The notes beneath the pieces were generated by a model. The model made no database searches. It was not told where the DNA came from and saw nothing but the letters and a program-made list of their open reading frames with translations. Below, in pieces: positions 21,071-34,125 of a stretch of DNA of 64,000 nucleotides; within the stretch, counting starts at the first letter, position 1, and every line of letters starts with the position of its first letter. The stretch is from Saturnia japonica. Lineage: Eukaryota; Arthropoda; Insecta; Lepidoptera; Saturniidae. The translations under genes were made by a program, and so were the position numbers. The stretch covers positions 7,130,001 to 7,194,000 of the forward strand of contig CM065310.1 in the NCBI GenBank assembly GCA_033032175.1, given 5' to 3'.

Positions 21071-21777
21071 CTTCCATGACAACCAGTTTATTGATTTGAA
21101 ATGACAGCGTTTTTTTGTTGATTTATTGACAGTGTTATACTTAAAAAAGATATATATTGTATTTCTAATAATTACCTATTAAATGATAGTCCAGTATTCT
21201 TTTTAAGATTGGCTGAAGTGTTTTTAAACTGTTAAACTACGCAGTACAGCATAATGACTGTTTTATTTTACGACACTGTTAAACCGCGGCTCGCGGGATT
21301 TTATATATTCTAAGCGATATACCTATTGTAAATTATCTGGATTATACAGTTTTGCCACAAGTGAATTATTTCATTGTATTATTCCACATGTGGTAAAAAT
21401 AAAACTTGGGTGAAAGTTTGTATGAAGAACCCATTAATATTTATGTTTTTGGTAAGAAAGGAATAAAAGGGGTTTCACGTTTTTCAAAAAACCTTTCCGT
21501 AGGCCGATACAATAAGGTATGGTTTTAATTATTTTTGAAGTTTTATTTGGACGGTTGATGTGTTGGATTCATATTGGCATATAATGATAATACCATACAA
21601 ACGGTAATAATCCCATCTATGACTTTCTTTTGGTTAGTCGTGTTACGAAATCAGCCGGTGTAAATGCAGTAATATAGCGGGGTGGTAGGTATTGCGACCA
21701 CAATACACATAGTGATAAACCCATCTATAATTTTATTTTATTTTTTTGTAATATATAAATATAGCTATCTATATTAA
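21071..21777. other. AT-rich DNA with a weak repeat-family D fragment
   Basis: Around 21,590-21,725 there is weak similarity to the family D repeat annotated at 33,845 (CCATCTATGA ... GTGTTACGAAATCAGCC). Nothing else is recognised. Confidence 0.35.
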
Positions 21778-22503
21778 TAAATCTGTAGTCCTGTCTGTAC
21801 TTTTAATATTTTTCCAAAATTTCCCGATTCGCATATTATATGAACGATACTGATCACGAATATGCAATTAATTTTTTTTTGTCCGTCAGTCTGCCTGTTT
21901 GTATGTCTGGATTTAAATCAAAAACGGCTTGACCGATTCTCATGAAATTTTGTACACGGGATGCTTATATCATCGGTCAGTTGATAGGGTATAAGAAATT
22001 TCAATATTACTTTTAGATAATGTAAAAAAAAATATTTTCGTTAATTCAATTATGTACACGGGAAATATAAGTTATTCTGGAACTGTAAAAAAATGAACTT
22101 TCTAAAATTAAAAATTTCATTCATTGTTAATAGATTTTGATTAAATTTTATACACGGTATGGATAATTATTTATATAATTAATGGGCTATAAGAATTGTC
22201 AATATTACTTCTAGAATTAAAAAAAAGGTAATTCAAAAAGTTTAGTTTTCATTAATTATCAATCGATTCTGATCAAATTTTGTGGACGGGAAATATACAT
22301 CATACTATAATTGAGAGGCTATAAGAATTGTTATAAATCGTGGAATAGAATAACCGACTTTGATGAAAATTGTACACGGGAGATACATGCCATTTCTCAA
22401 TTTATACGGCATATGAACTGTCAACAATATGAGTAAAAATAAAGGGATTTAAATAATTATTACGTAGCAACAAACGCGTGTGGAGCGGCGAGCATACCGC
22501 TAG
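21778..22503 (+). mobile_element. Helitron-like family I, complete copy
   Basis: Starts A|TCTATATTAATAAATCTG and ends GCGAGCATACCG-CTAG|T, giving the Helitron signature of TC start, CTAG end and insertion between A and T without duplication. The interior is a series of degenerate roughly 100-bp monomers with GATTTTGATGAAATTTTGTA-like cores. No Rep/helicase coding, so it is non-autonomous. Confidence 0.7.
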
Positions 22504-22640
22504 TTATTTATAATCCACTTCACTTGTGCACAATAATCAAATCACGTAAAATGCCGCCAAAATAAAATAGGGCCAAATAATGTAAGTTTTTGAATTAAAA
22601 CAAAAACCACCACATAACACTTCAAGCTCCCGCTCAAAAC
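22504..22640 (+). repeat. Repeat family C, 3' fragment
   Basis: Shares AATCCACTTCACTTGTGCAC, ATGCCGCCAAAAT and the AAAAACCAC segments with copies at 37,236, 46,725, 60,650 and 62,027. It abuts the end of the Helitron. Confidence 0.5.
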
Positions 22641-24500
22641 TCTCATCGTCGAACTTATCATCTGAAACCTGGAGCGAAGGGAGCGACTTGGGTGAGGAGC
22701 TTCACCAAATCCCAGTGTTAAACGAATAAGATTGACGACTTGAACGACTTAACTCGCAGTGGCAATCTCAATGGTGAAGCCGTTCATTCCATATAAGCTT
22801 CAAAGATAATCGCCTCCTCACGGTCTAAATTTTTGAATACATAAATGTAATTTATAATAAATAAAATATACTAACACAATAAATCTATATATATTGTATA
22901 ACATTCCACAGCATCATAAGAGCTTCCAAACTCAATTTAATTAAACCTACTTCCGTCATTAACAAACGGTATCCAGTTAAACTGGCCGTATATTTGGTAA
23001 CATATTGTAGTGCAGTAATACGAGGAACTTGATGCGACTTAATTTATCAAGTGCGACACCAAAATGGCAATATGATTTACGCTTCATGTCTTACTATGGT
23101 TTCGTTACTAACGTATCAGAAGACGAAAATATTGTCTACTCCTAAGTCGGTAGTAAGTTCTGTTTAATATTAATGTGTTTAAAGATAATTAATATTATTC
23201 ATTATTTCTACTATTCTTTATGCCAAAGTCCATTGTTTCATTAATTAATTATATTTAATTATTATTTTAATCCTAACCTTCAACTTAAACAAACCATAAA
23301 AATTCTACACACATTCATAAAAACTCTTTAGACCACTGACATATGGGAATAATGTTCAAAGTGAGACTTTAAATACATATAACACGGCGATGCTGAATAT
23401 ATACGTATTTATAAAACCAATGCTGTTTAGCACCACTTTTGCTTCAAAAATGTCAAATACGTTAATTAAATATACTCTATCGAGATGGCCTATAATTTTT
23501 CATGAAATAATCTACAATTGAAAAATAGGTATTTCTATTTTACCTAATATAGATAAAGGATTCAGTGCAATCTAATTTCAGAGCTTGCGAAGTCTGTTTA
23601 TCTGTTAATCAGCAGTGTTTAGCATAATAAGTTTGATGACACACATATCTCGAGATAATGGTAACATTTCAGTGATAATTGTGATTCGTATTCGTTGTGG
23701 AAACTAGTCACATATTGATAATTAATTAGTATTATAAATTATTCCCGTTGAGCGACCAACTCACGGTCCATTTGTAAAATTTATTTTGTAAAACGAGAAG
23801 CAAAAATAAGACAATAAAAATAACATATTTTTATGTTAAAATTTGCTTTACTTTAAAGTCTAAGGTAATAATGATTTCTAAATCCAAAATGCTAGAAATA
23901 ATTAATCCTAAGTGATCTATTTTTATGTTTAGATGATGATTTGTCTTTATAATACAAGTCTACGGATTTCTCATACTACAAACAAAAAACTCAAACAACG
24001 TAAATTATTTCAAAAATAAATTTAAAATAATCATAAACTTACAGTATCTCAGATCTTCAGTTTTATGATTATATCAATAACGGCACTTAACTAACTGGCT
24101 AGCTAATATCCAAAGCGGCCGCTTATTTATTGGAATTGCAATACAATCTACTAGTACATTATAAATACAGAACGTTTCGAATTAAGAGCAGTGCAACTAA
24201 TCCCGATTAAAAATGGCAACAGTGTTGTTAGTTGAAGTATCTTACCATTAATCCACGGACTTATGCCAGGACAAAGTTAAATGGAGTATTTAAATACGAC
24301 CAGCTTTATTAAACTTTGAAGATAGGACCCGTTAATTACTTGTGGATACTTTTTGCTACGTAAGCGCTATTAATGTCTATTATATAAAATGTATTATATA
24401 CGTAATCATTCAAATTTGGTTTCTTAGTGAAGAATCTGAAAATCACGTATTTTTATGTTCTTCTTACAAGTAAATTAAAGTTTATTATATATTACCTATG
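22641..24500. other. AT-rich DNA without recognised genes
   Basis: No coding sequence or repeat I can name. Confidence 0.4.
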
Positions 24501-25000
24501 CCTGCAGCTTGGCTCACATGGACTACAGAATGCCATTGATCGGGCACATGCTCGATCAATAATCCCCCGCTCCCGTTTATTTTAAAGACAAAAATGCTTA
24601 TTGTTGTTGTTCCTTAGAAGATAGATGTATATACTCTTGCTGACTTTTTGTAGGTCTTTTAAATGTGTATAATTATGTTATACATTAATTTGATATATCT
24701 CTTATGATTTACTCTGTGTAAGCCATTAAAGCGCCCGAATTGATTCACCATGAACAGTTTTTTTTTTAAATAAAATTATCCTTAGTTACTGCTTATAACA
24801 CCAGCTATTTGCCAGTGAAAGTCCTGTCAAAAACGTTCCAACTGCTTAGGAGATTACCCGGAACAAACAGACAGACAGACAAAAATTTAAAAATGGGCGT
24901 TTTTATAGGTATCGTATATACTTTGAAATGCATTTAGTAAAAAGCTATTATTTTTGCCTTATCCAACAGACACTTCAATTTTATTAATTGTATTGATAGA
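24501..25000 (-). mobile_element. Helitron-like family III, decayed copy
   Basis: Closely follows the family III copy at 59,830-60,375 (GACTACAGAATGCC, TTTTAAAGACAAAAATGCTT, GGAACAAACAGACAGACAGA, CACTTCAATTTTATTAATTG). The left terminus has lost the clean CTAG end. Confidence 0.65.
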
Positions 25001-25515
25001 TAGATGATTTTTATTTCGCTGTGAACTTTCTAGCATTAAATTGTCAAGATATTACTAAACACTGTTATTCATTTTTGTTAACTTTTTTCTGTTATTACTT
25101 TGTACGACAAAAATAAATAAATCTAAAATAACATTGGATAAAAATATTACCGTATAATAAAACACGGTATTAAAGTTCGGTTTCGATATCAACTCGGAGA
25201 GATTTAGTTTGTCAGTGACATCGAGAATAATTAATCACATCCAACCAACAGGGAATTGAACGTATCAAGGTGATGAACAACCGCGACACCTCCCCTGGGA
25301 TAAAGACGTTAATCATGCGTAATTAAGACCACACTCGAGAAATGAACAACTATTTTTATGACCTATATGAATTACTAATACTAAAAGTAGAATGAATAAT
25401 ACTAATAGGTTTTATATTTACAATGTTGAGTCTTCACATCGCCCATTCCACAATCATTGAAGAAAAGTTGTCCAACTGTGAGTGACCACGATTGGAATGG
25501 TTCACAAATTTATAA
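25001..25515. other. AT-rich DNA without recognised genes
   Basis: Nothing recognised. Confidence 0.4.
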
Positions 25516-25665
25516 TCGCTTAGCGAGCTGTGGAAAGGGTTATGTTAGAATCCGAACTGATGTTATCAGACAAAGAACTGGGGTTATCGAGGATGCAAAG
25601 GACAGAACTTAGGGTCCGGTGGATATCCTTGGGAGAGGTATATATATATGATGATGAATAAGTTT
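25516..25665 (+). mobile_element. RTE-type LINE relic with internal deletion
   Basis: GCGAGCTGTGGAAAGGGTTATG resembles the RTE coding segment for AQRAMERAML seen in the copy at 63,074, and GGATATCCTTGGGAGAGGTA followed by ATGATGATGAA resembles the RTE 3' end with its TGATGA tail. The part between is missing or unrecognisable. Confidence 0.5.
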
Positions 25666-27056
25666 TTGAACGAAGGTTAAATTTTCGTTGATCAAGATCA
25701 TGTTCTCTTTCATTCAGACTTGATTAATGCCAATTATATGCTAGGATGGCTGAAAAACACTTAAATCACATTTTAAAATTACATAATTTATCTATATGGT
25801 TCTTTATCGTCCATTTTCTTCAATGTAATTATTACTTTAAGTATGGATTTTTTTCCATTTACGACACTAATATCTGCTTTATAAAGATAAAGGAATATTG
25901 TAAAGCAATATTATTATATTTTTTATAATAATACTCGCAAGAGAGGATAAGAAGATATATATTTATTGTATGTAATAATAATAATAATAAAGAAATATTA
26001 TAATAAACCTGACTACATTAATCATATTTTTTTAAAGAGTACGTGCGGCTCAGGTCAAGGTCAGGATCCGCATGGAAAATATGCAATATAGATTTATTTA
26101 GTAAAATTAATGATTAAAACATAAATAAAGATGATATATAAAATTACAAATAAATCAGCTATTATAGTTAATAATTTGCGTAATTTGTTTACGTACAAAT
26201 CCATTTTAAAACAAAATCTATTCTAAGCGAACCGTAATGTTTGTTACGTGTAAATAATTACATGAAGAAATTCCCCCTTTAAATTACATTAAAAGCCTTT
26301 GTGTACTCTCTTTGCAAGGTTACGAGTAGACGCGTACTAACTTGGAACTGAGTCTGTAGTAGGTTTAAATTTTAATAAAATCTCCTTGAATTTAATAATG
26401 CAATTGCTTTTTCCTTTACCCAGACTTATTATAATGAAGTTTAGATGTGCAAGGGAACAAAGAAAACTTTTCAATACATAGCGTGTGTCGAAGGAAATAA
26501 TTAAAACAACCATATAAACAGTCATAGACATGTCGTATGCATGAACTTCATAATTTAATTTTTTTAACCTTTTTAGTTGGAGAAGACGAAAAATAAAGCA
26601 AATGTAACAACATTCTAATTATAAACCAAATGTACAAATAAACGTTTTAAATGTATAGAACACCAGTTTTGTCAATTTTCAATTGGACAATGTTTAATTA
26701 TCGCGGTTAAACAACTTTTGACATTTTATCCAACCAATCCAATGATCGAGGTTGCGACGTATTAATCGAAATCTAATCAGCGACTGTCAGGAACTAATAA
26801 CGTCAGAATGTAGCCTATAAATCTACTTTCTCAACAATAGGACAAAACAAAACTTTATTCCAACAGTATATAAAACCTAACCAATATCTTCTATATAGGT
26901 ATTGTTTCATAGAAGTAATTTTAGATACAATATTGATTTTAGTAGTCATTTTATATAACCTTGCCATAGCTTCGTTCAGTTTTTTACTCACATACCTACT
27001 CTGAAAACATATCGTGATATGTCTCCATTTACAGAAATATCTTGTTTTTGATTATT
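25666..27056. other. AT-rich DNA with an (AAT)n microsatellite
   Basis: A run of about seven AAT units lies near 25,972-25,992. No coding sequence is supported. Confidence 0.5.
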
Positions 27057-27401
27057 ATGAAAATTATATTGTATTTTTCTTCTATTACTTGTTTATGGAC
27101 TCGATGGATTTTTTATAGCCACGGCATCAGAAATAACGTATCTATAAGAAACAAGATAGAACTTTTCACAGCGGAAATTAATTTCGAAGTCGACCCTACT
27201 TTTTTGATATCATCACACTGTTCCTTTACTCGTATCCCTCAAACTTATAATCAAAATATTTTTAGGGCAACAACCTATACTCCAGGTTCTTTAATATTGA
27301 AAAAGGTTTTTATCAACATTTGTTATCGGCAAAAGATTGTTACCAATATTAGTCAAAATTTGTTACATGATGGTAAAAGTTTTAGGCCCTTTATTAAATA
27401 A
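27057..27401 (+). CDS. Hypothetical small protein, possibly secreted; may be a chance ORF
   Basis: A 114-residue frame from the first ATG. The N-terminus (MKIILYFSSITCLW) is hydrophobic like a signal peptide, and the rest is polar with two more cysteines and the segment NICYRQKIVTNISQN. No family is recognised. Upstream, TTTACAG could be a splice acceptor. In sequence this AT-rich, one or two frames of this length are expected by chance in 64 kb, so confidence is low. Confidence 0.2.
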   Translation: MKIILYFSSITCLWTRWIFYSHGIRNNVSIRNKIELFTAEINFEVDPTFLISSHCSFTRIPQTYNQNIFRATTYTPGSLILKKVFINICYRQKIVTNISQNLLHDGKSFRPFIK

Positions 27402-29116
27402 TTTCTTTGGATTAAAGGTATGTGAGAATTATAAAAGGCTCACACCTATATATTTATTTTTAGAGTAGTTTTAATTTTTTTAATCACAATTTGATTGAAG
27501 ACGGTAGGTACCTTAAAACCCGAACTAGGATTTGTCTCTCAAGTACAGCTGCTGGAACACATTTATATAGATCTTCAATTTCAGTATACTCAATTGGTAG
27601 CTTTAAAATTCTTTAACAATATGCTATGGTTTTATCACGAAAGCGAAAGCTTCTTGTAAAATTTAACTTTCATTGCTTGATACGATGTTTAAGTACTGAC
27701 TTAACTTCATTTATTATAAGTAGGTATTCAAAAGATGAAGCCAGCTAGCCTTGAAATTTACCAGTTCCAATTTTTAGCTAATATTTACAGCCAGATCCTT
27801 GAAAATTATACTTGAAAAAAAATATTTGAAATTATACCAAATTGTAGTGCGACTATGTGATTCATCTTTATCCACATTTTTCTTGAATTGAAATTAGAAT
27901 TCAAAGAAACTTTACTACTGATAAAATATTTCACGGTTTCTTTACTTGATTGTAAAATATTTCAAATCAGTGTATCTGTTTTTCCTTGTAATAAAAATGT
28001 AAATAAGGTGCAACCAAACAATTTGTCAAGCCAAGCGAATAAATAACGAGATATCGGTCCCTTCAAATGAGAAGGCATCTGTTGAAAAGGCCCGTTTATC
28101 TAAACAACCGAAAAGGGTGTCCTATCTATCTTCTATCTTCCTATATTGTGTAGTAAAGGGATAGCGTAGCTATTTGTTAAATTCAAATCTAAAACGACTC
28201 AACTGACCGAATCTAAGTGGAAAATGCATCACGAAGAGTGATACCATCATATACATCAAATCAAACTCAGAAATCCTTTAAACAAGTTATGCCCTGAGAA
28301 GGTACTTACGAACGATAAAACACTACTACATCTGTTGGAAAATACTGTTTGGAAAAAATCCCAGTCATATAAAAGAGCGAAAAACACAGGATCGGGTTTA
28401 TAAAAAAAAATGTAAAAAAATTAACTCTGCAAGTAAATTTTATGACCATTTATTAATAATTATAACAATAATGGAGTGTTTTACGAAACGGGAGTAATTT
28501 CCAGACATCAATATTATTCACGTAATGATCTCCACTCTGTAATTGACCTTTTGACAGACTTTAGTAAAAAACCTATTTGATATGGTGCATGAACTTCTTA
28601 TCAGGAAAATGGGTGATGCTATTTAAACCCGTTACTATAGAACGTATAAAATTAGTATTATTTGTTATCAATGCATTTTAGTAAAAATTTCATCTGCTTC
28701 TAACTACAAAAGAAAGTCAGCGTAGTTGTCAGATGTTTTGTCTATTACTCTGGGCATTATTCACAAAGTGTATAAACATAAATTTATACACTGATTGTCA
28801 TAGAAGATAGATTTATCTTGTGTTATTAAATTAAGTATCCGCAAAGAATTATTTGTATGTATACAAATTTAGCCTCCATTAACAGCTACCATAGTTCTAA
28901 AAGAAAATATTATATTCTTAGATATTGGAATAAATAACTTAATCGGTAGCATAAATCATACCTATAGACGGTTAATCGGCAAACTTATACCATAAAGAGG
29001 GCGCAATATGGTGGAAGCCGCGGATCATAGAATCATGATAAAAATATTATTAGAAACAATTTAGTCCCTGCCTTTGAATGATACCAAAACACAGAATGTA
29101 TCAGGAGGTATATGAA
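27402..29116. other. AT-rich DNA without recognised genes
   Basis: Nothing recognised. Confidence 0.4.
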
Positions 29117-29137
29117 TCTATACTAACATAATAATAA

Positions 29138-29802
29138 TCTATACTAATATTATAAAGCTGAAGAGTTTGTTTGTTTGGTTAAACATGCTAATCTCTGGAA
29201 GTACTGGTTGGAATGGAAAAAATATTTTACTGTTGGATAGTCCATTTACCGAGAAAGGCTATAGGCTATATATCATAACGCTACAACCAATAGGAGCAGA
29301 GCATAAATAAAAAATGTTGCAAAAACGGGGAAAATTTCTTTTGGAAAGTTTCCATTGCGTACGCAGCGTAAATAGTTAAAGTTACGCAATAATTATGTGT
29401 AACGGAATTGTTTCTCTCTTAAAAAGTAAAAAAAAAATTCGCGAAAGCATATATATATCTTTTTATGGAAATAAAATTTGTTCTAAAATAATGCATTATT
29501 TGCGAAGGTGTTTTTATAAACATGGTATTAATCCTTATCGAAGAAAATACGTTATTCATTACAAGCATTTAATTTTGGACAAAATTACCCTTTACATTAT
29601 TTGATTTTAATGAATAACTCCGCTGCAAAATAATAATCAAATACCACGCGTGCATTTTTGCGGAATGATGTGGCATACGGCTGGCACCTATAAATTGTGT
29701 TGTAGGTGTCTACGACAATTGTTATTTGTCTCTGCCTACATCCTACTCTCTCCAACCCTCTCTCTCTTATATGACGAAAACGAATTTGCGCGGGTCAGCT
29801 AG
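29138..29802 (+). mobile_element. Helitron-like family II, complete copy
   Basis: Begins A|TCTATACTAATATTATAAAG and GCTGAAGAGTTTGTTTG, the usual start of a widespread lepidopteran Helitron, and ends GCGCGGGTCAG-CTAG|T. 665 bp with no replication-protein coding, so non-autonomous. A second TCTATACTAACAT start lies 21 bp upstream, suggesting an earlier copy was hit near its own start. Confidence 0.75.
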
Positions 29803-30190
29803 TAAAATATAATAAAGCGGTAAAGTTTTTTGTTTAAAAAGGTTAATCTCTGGAACTAGGTACCTGTTATATTCGAAAAAATATTTTTGTATATGATAGC
29901 CAGATTCCCAAGAAATAGTATAGGCTATCTAACATTAGGTTACAACTCTCACCCAGACTTAAATATTGATTTTTGTTAAGTAAGCCGGAAGTGAAACTTC
30001 TCCCGAACTGCTTTGTCCGCGTGCGCTGGCGTAATATTAATGATACAATATCTGGACGACCGAGCTTTGCTCGATGTCTTTAAACAAAACACCTATCTAG
30101 GTATACTTGGAATTTAAATACAAAGTTTCATCCAAATCGTTGGAGCCGTTTCCGAGAAACCAATTACATATATAATATACAAGAATTGCT
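29803..30190 (+). mobile_element. Decayed Helitron II-like sequence followed by repeat family B
   Basis: Starts at the base after the previous CTAG with a degraded family II beginning (AATAAAGCGGTAAAG, GGTTAATCTCTGGAAC). It passes into a segment with GACCGAGCTTTGCTCGATG, AACACCTATCTAGGTATAC and TTTCATCCAAATCGTTGGAG, ending CAAGAATTGCTCA. That last part recurs inverted at 31,650 and 49,035. Confidence 0.5.
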
Positions 30191-31649
30191 CAATTAATAT
30201 AATAATATGAATATAATGTTCTATAAAAATATTGGTCCTTAGTGTATCTAAAAAAAATCTGTAATAGGCATATTCCTATCTCATAAACATACATCACAAT
30301 AAGGTATTTGATGAATGTTTCTTGTTGAAGATTAAAAATTGATTTATGAGCACTATTTTTAGGCATGGCATATTAATCCTAAAAGAGCAAAAGTTACTTC
30401 ATCATATATAATATAATTATATAATCAATTTTCTGAAGTTAAATTTTCCCCGTATAAAATGTTATATGGACACATAGTTTAGGAGATAATAAAAAATTAT
30501 AATAGTTTGTACTTGCGAAAAGGGGACACAGTTATGATAGGCTATACGGATGCGTTGGCGGCGCGGTGTTTGTCAAATAAAAACATGAGTGAAACCGTAC
30601 GATACAGCTACAATAAAATGTATATAAAATTCAAATGTAACTTATACTGAAATTATATTGCTGCTACTACAAAGGGCATATGTTAATAACGACAGAGATT
30701 GTATGTGTGTGGTAGTAGCGACACAGTCGAGTACAGTCCCGTACCATACTGCAAAATATATTATCTATATGGTTACTAAATAGGATTTATTTAAAAACAG
30801 GACACAGTTATATTTACTTTTTTAATGAAAGTATTAAAATAATTTAGATACTCGTATGTATGAAAGGGTTTTAATTATTTTTTTCTGGCAAATAAATTCA
30901 AAGCACCGTATAATAATTTTACGGAAATATTGAGTGAAGTTTCAAATTGGCAGGTAATTTAACCATCCTCGAAAAAGTCTGCAATGTGTTCAGTATATTG
31001 TTCGCCAGATTATTATTAGCTTTGCGGAGAGTAATGGCGGGTACACGGTGCCGGTAAATCTTCGTTAAGTCGACCGTTACTTTGAAGCTTTGCACTGCGC
31101 CCACGTACACTCACAAAGATTTTAAAATTCCAGTACACATGTTGGTTTTCTATTTACCAGTATAGTATGACAATATTAATTTACATTTTTAAAATCAATG
31201 CTAAATACTTTACACTGTCCAACTTCAACTTGGTGTCTTGTGAATATGAATTCTGCTAGTTCCAAGACAGGCAATGTGAAATAATTTAAGATGTCCAACA
31301 TTTATTTAAGGAATGTGTCAGGAATGTCAGTATTCAGAAGAACTTTAGTAAAACTAGCTTTTAAGAAAGAGAAGATGATAAATTATACCATAATTAATAA
31401 TAATGGCGAAGTCAATAAGATTTAGAAAAATAAAATACACCCTAAAACCAGTATTAAGAAGGTATCATCGATTGACAGGAAAGGTCTAAATAAAATTACA
31501 ATTTAACAAAATAAAATAAATTTCTAATATATCATAAATAAACCAAAACAATATCGCCAGAATCATTCTCGAATTTCGGATGCTTCACAATCTCATGTAA
31601 TATCAAGCAATATCAATATTTAAAAAACCAGATATTATTATTATTATAT
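30191..31649. other. AT-rich DNA without recognised genes
   Basis: Nothing recognised; the short open frame near 30,919 has no domain. Confidence 0.4.
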
Positions 31650-31800
31650 TAAGTGAGCAATTCTCGTATATATCTCGTATAAACGGCTCCAAAGATTTCG
31701 ATGAAACTTTGCATTTAGATAATGTTATTCCAAGTTTACCTAGATAGGTGTTTTTCTTTTTTTGTTTATAAGTCACCGAACTCAGCTCGATCGCCCAGAT
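31650..31800 (-). repeat. Repeat family B
   Basis: Reverse complement of the family B segment at about 30,040-30,190: GAGCAATTCTCGTATATA, ACGGCTCCAAAGATTTCGAT, AAGTTTACCTAGATAGGTG and CTCAGCTCGATCGCCCAGAT match in order. Confidence 0.5.
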
Positions 31801-32514
31801 ATTTATTATAATAAAATATGTTTAGATTTTACCTTATATATTCAATTATATATCACATTAAATAAGAATGTATTGTATACTTTTCGGGCTGGACTTATTT
31901 ATTTCTACTTCAGTCATAAGGAAACGCAGCGACACTACGACACGTTACCGTCGCCCAAAAGAAATTAATAAATATAACAAATGAGCTCATACATACTTAG
32001 TGTAACCAGTAAAAAAAACGAAATAAAGTACATAATATTGTGCTTTCTCTTGATAATGGTGAGAAGCTAAAAATCCTAAATTGCAAACAAAAACCTAAAC
32101 ATGTTTGACCTACAGATTACACTAAGAATTAAAGTTTTGTACACACTCTGTATCTGTTATAAGATGTACGTGTATAATATCCACTATATACGCCTGTTTA
32201 ACGTGCCAAACATTATTCTAATGTACGCAAAACTAACCACATGCCAAGAAAACTTTCATAGTCCCTAAGAACTTTACAATCCGTAGTTTCAGTGTCCATT
32301 AACCATTGAACCAAAGACTGAATTATTACCTAATCATATTATACCGTCTTGTTTAAGCAGGTTTTATTGTCGAAGGGGTATTATATGGTGGCTGATTACG
32401 TGAATGATGGTGATGTGTGGATGTGATTCCCTCTCTGTACATCTACTGAAAATGATAATAACTGTATATAATTGCATACTGTAAAACAATTAAAAAAAGA
32501 TAATAAGATGTTGA
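31801..32514. other. AT-rich DNA without recognised genes
   Basis: Nothing recognised. Confidence 0.4.
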
Positions 32515-32650
32515 TAAACCCGATCGAGTTTCTTGTCGGTTCTTCTCGATGGCTGGGATGTTTTCCGAACCGGTGTTAGTGTTTTGACATTCACAAGTGC
32601 CTTCTTGAGATCTAAATTGAATAAAAATTATTTTGATTTTGATGCAAAAA
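32515..32650 (+). mobile_element. LINE 3'-end fragment
   Basis: CGATCGAGTTTCTTGTCGGT, TCTTCTCGATGGCTGGGATG and TTTTCCGAACCGGTG, followed by TTTGATTTTGATG, match a LINE 3' end I know to be frequent in lepidopteran genomes. The clade is not determined, and no alignment was made. Confidence 0.5.
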
Positions 32651-33518
32651 AGATATCTATTTTCAATTTTTTTTTATTTAGAATGTTTTATGCAATTTTA
32701 CACACTTCCCTAATTTTGTTGAAGTCATCCCTTAAGACCGTTAATAAAAATATGTGTGCAAATATTATCAGACCCGACCGTTAAATCGTGAAAATTTATT
32801 TCTCCCTCTCTCTTGTCCTTTCTGTTATCGGCTCGTTCTAATGTGAACACTGCTATTAAATTACATATGCCAATACGTATCCGATACATCTATCATCCCG
32901 ACAAAACTGTGTGAAACGACCTAGTGGAGGACCAGTTTTGAGATGCAATTAATTTAAACAGACTAGCTGCCTCACCAGTGGACGTATTCCCTAATAACCT
33001 ATTATACTGCATTCCAACGTCTAGTCTGGTGAAATCGAAAACTTGGATTATATAGAACCTGCCTGATTAATAAGAACCGAACACACTGCATTAGATCAAT
33101 TACCAAAAATGACTCTGAATATATAATATTTTTGCAGATACTTTGAAAATTATCGATATTACAAAACTTTATTCTCTTGGCTACCTTTATTGTTTTATTA
33201 ATATTAATATTTACTAAAACATGAATCCAAGTAATCGTAAACAACCTTTAAAACGGAACATATTTATCACTGTCTGCCAGTTACAGGAAATGTTTTGCAA
33301 AAACTGATTTACTACTTGGCAGGTCTTTACTGACTTATAACATTAACCGTAACCGCAAAGTTAAATGTAGTCTGAAAAACTACTGAATAGTATGTATACA
33401 TATGTTACATATCATTGCCAAAATTTATTTATATTTGTAGTATTGAATGTTATTGTAGAATAAATATGTAATGAACCGTAATAAATTGTAGGTAACTATC
33501 CAGTTATGTAGGAAAGAA
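32651..33518. other. AT-rich DNA without recognised genes
   Basis: Nothing recognised. Confidence 0.4.
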
Positions 33519-33669
33519 ATATAAATAATTATTTGATGAAAATTGTACACGGGAAATACACGCCATTCCTCAATTGAATGTCAACAATATGATGAATAAA
33601 TAATATTACGGGATGTAAATAACTACTGTGTAACCATGAACGCGTGTGGAGCCGCGGGCACACCGCTAG
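33519..33669 (+). mobile_element. Helitron-like family I, 3' end fragment
   Basis: The last monomer (TTTGATGAAAATTGTACACG) plus the terminus GTGTGGAGCCGCGGGCACAC-CG-CTAG|T. The 5' part is missing. Confidence 0.65.
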
Positions 33670-33844
33670 TTCTGTATAATATAGTGTTTTGGCTACAATC
33701 TCACCTGATGAAGCCCAGGATGGTAGTATGCTAAAATAAGTTGAGTAGCTGACTCTCAAGCTGAGCTGTCGGAACACTCCTCGGTGCTTGGCGACAGATT
33801 TTCAATTTGAAGGTGGTAGCTAGCTAGGCTGGCCATTTGAAAAT

Positions 33845-34125
33845 ATCCTGCCACAACGCTATGGTTTAATTAGGTTTAGTGGTGATAGGGGTATATAGCC
33901 CGACTAGGCCGCAACCACAATGCATGTGGTGAAAAGTCCATCATAGTGGTTCACTTTTGCGTGTCGCGTTTCGGGATCAGCCTGAGCATATATAGTTAAA
34001 GTAATGTAGGTCGGCATCACAGAGATGACCATAGATGGATTCCGACCTCTTGGTAATCGCCATTGTGTTAGGATTGTACTGTGCTTACCATCAGAGACAG
34101 TACCGTTAATTTGCAGTGCGACAAT
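33845..34125 (-). repeat. Repeat family D
   Basis: Reverse complement of the copy at 44,655: GTGGTGATAGGG, CCGCAACCACAATGCATGTG, TTTTGCGTGTCGCGTTTCGG, TGGATTCCGACCTCTTGGTA and TGTACTGTGCTTACCATCAG line up in order. Shorter pieces lie at 41,205 and 46,255. Non-coding; class unknown. Confidence 0.55.
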
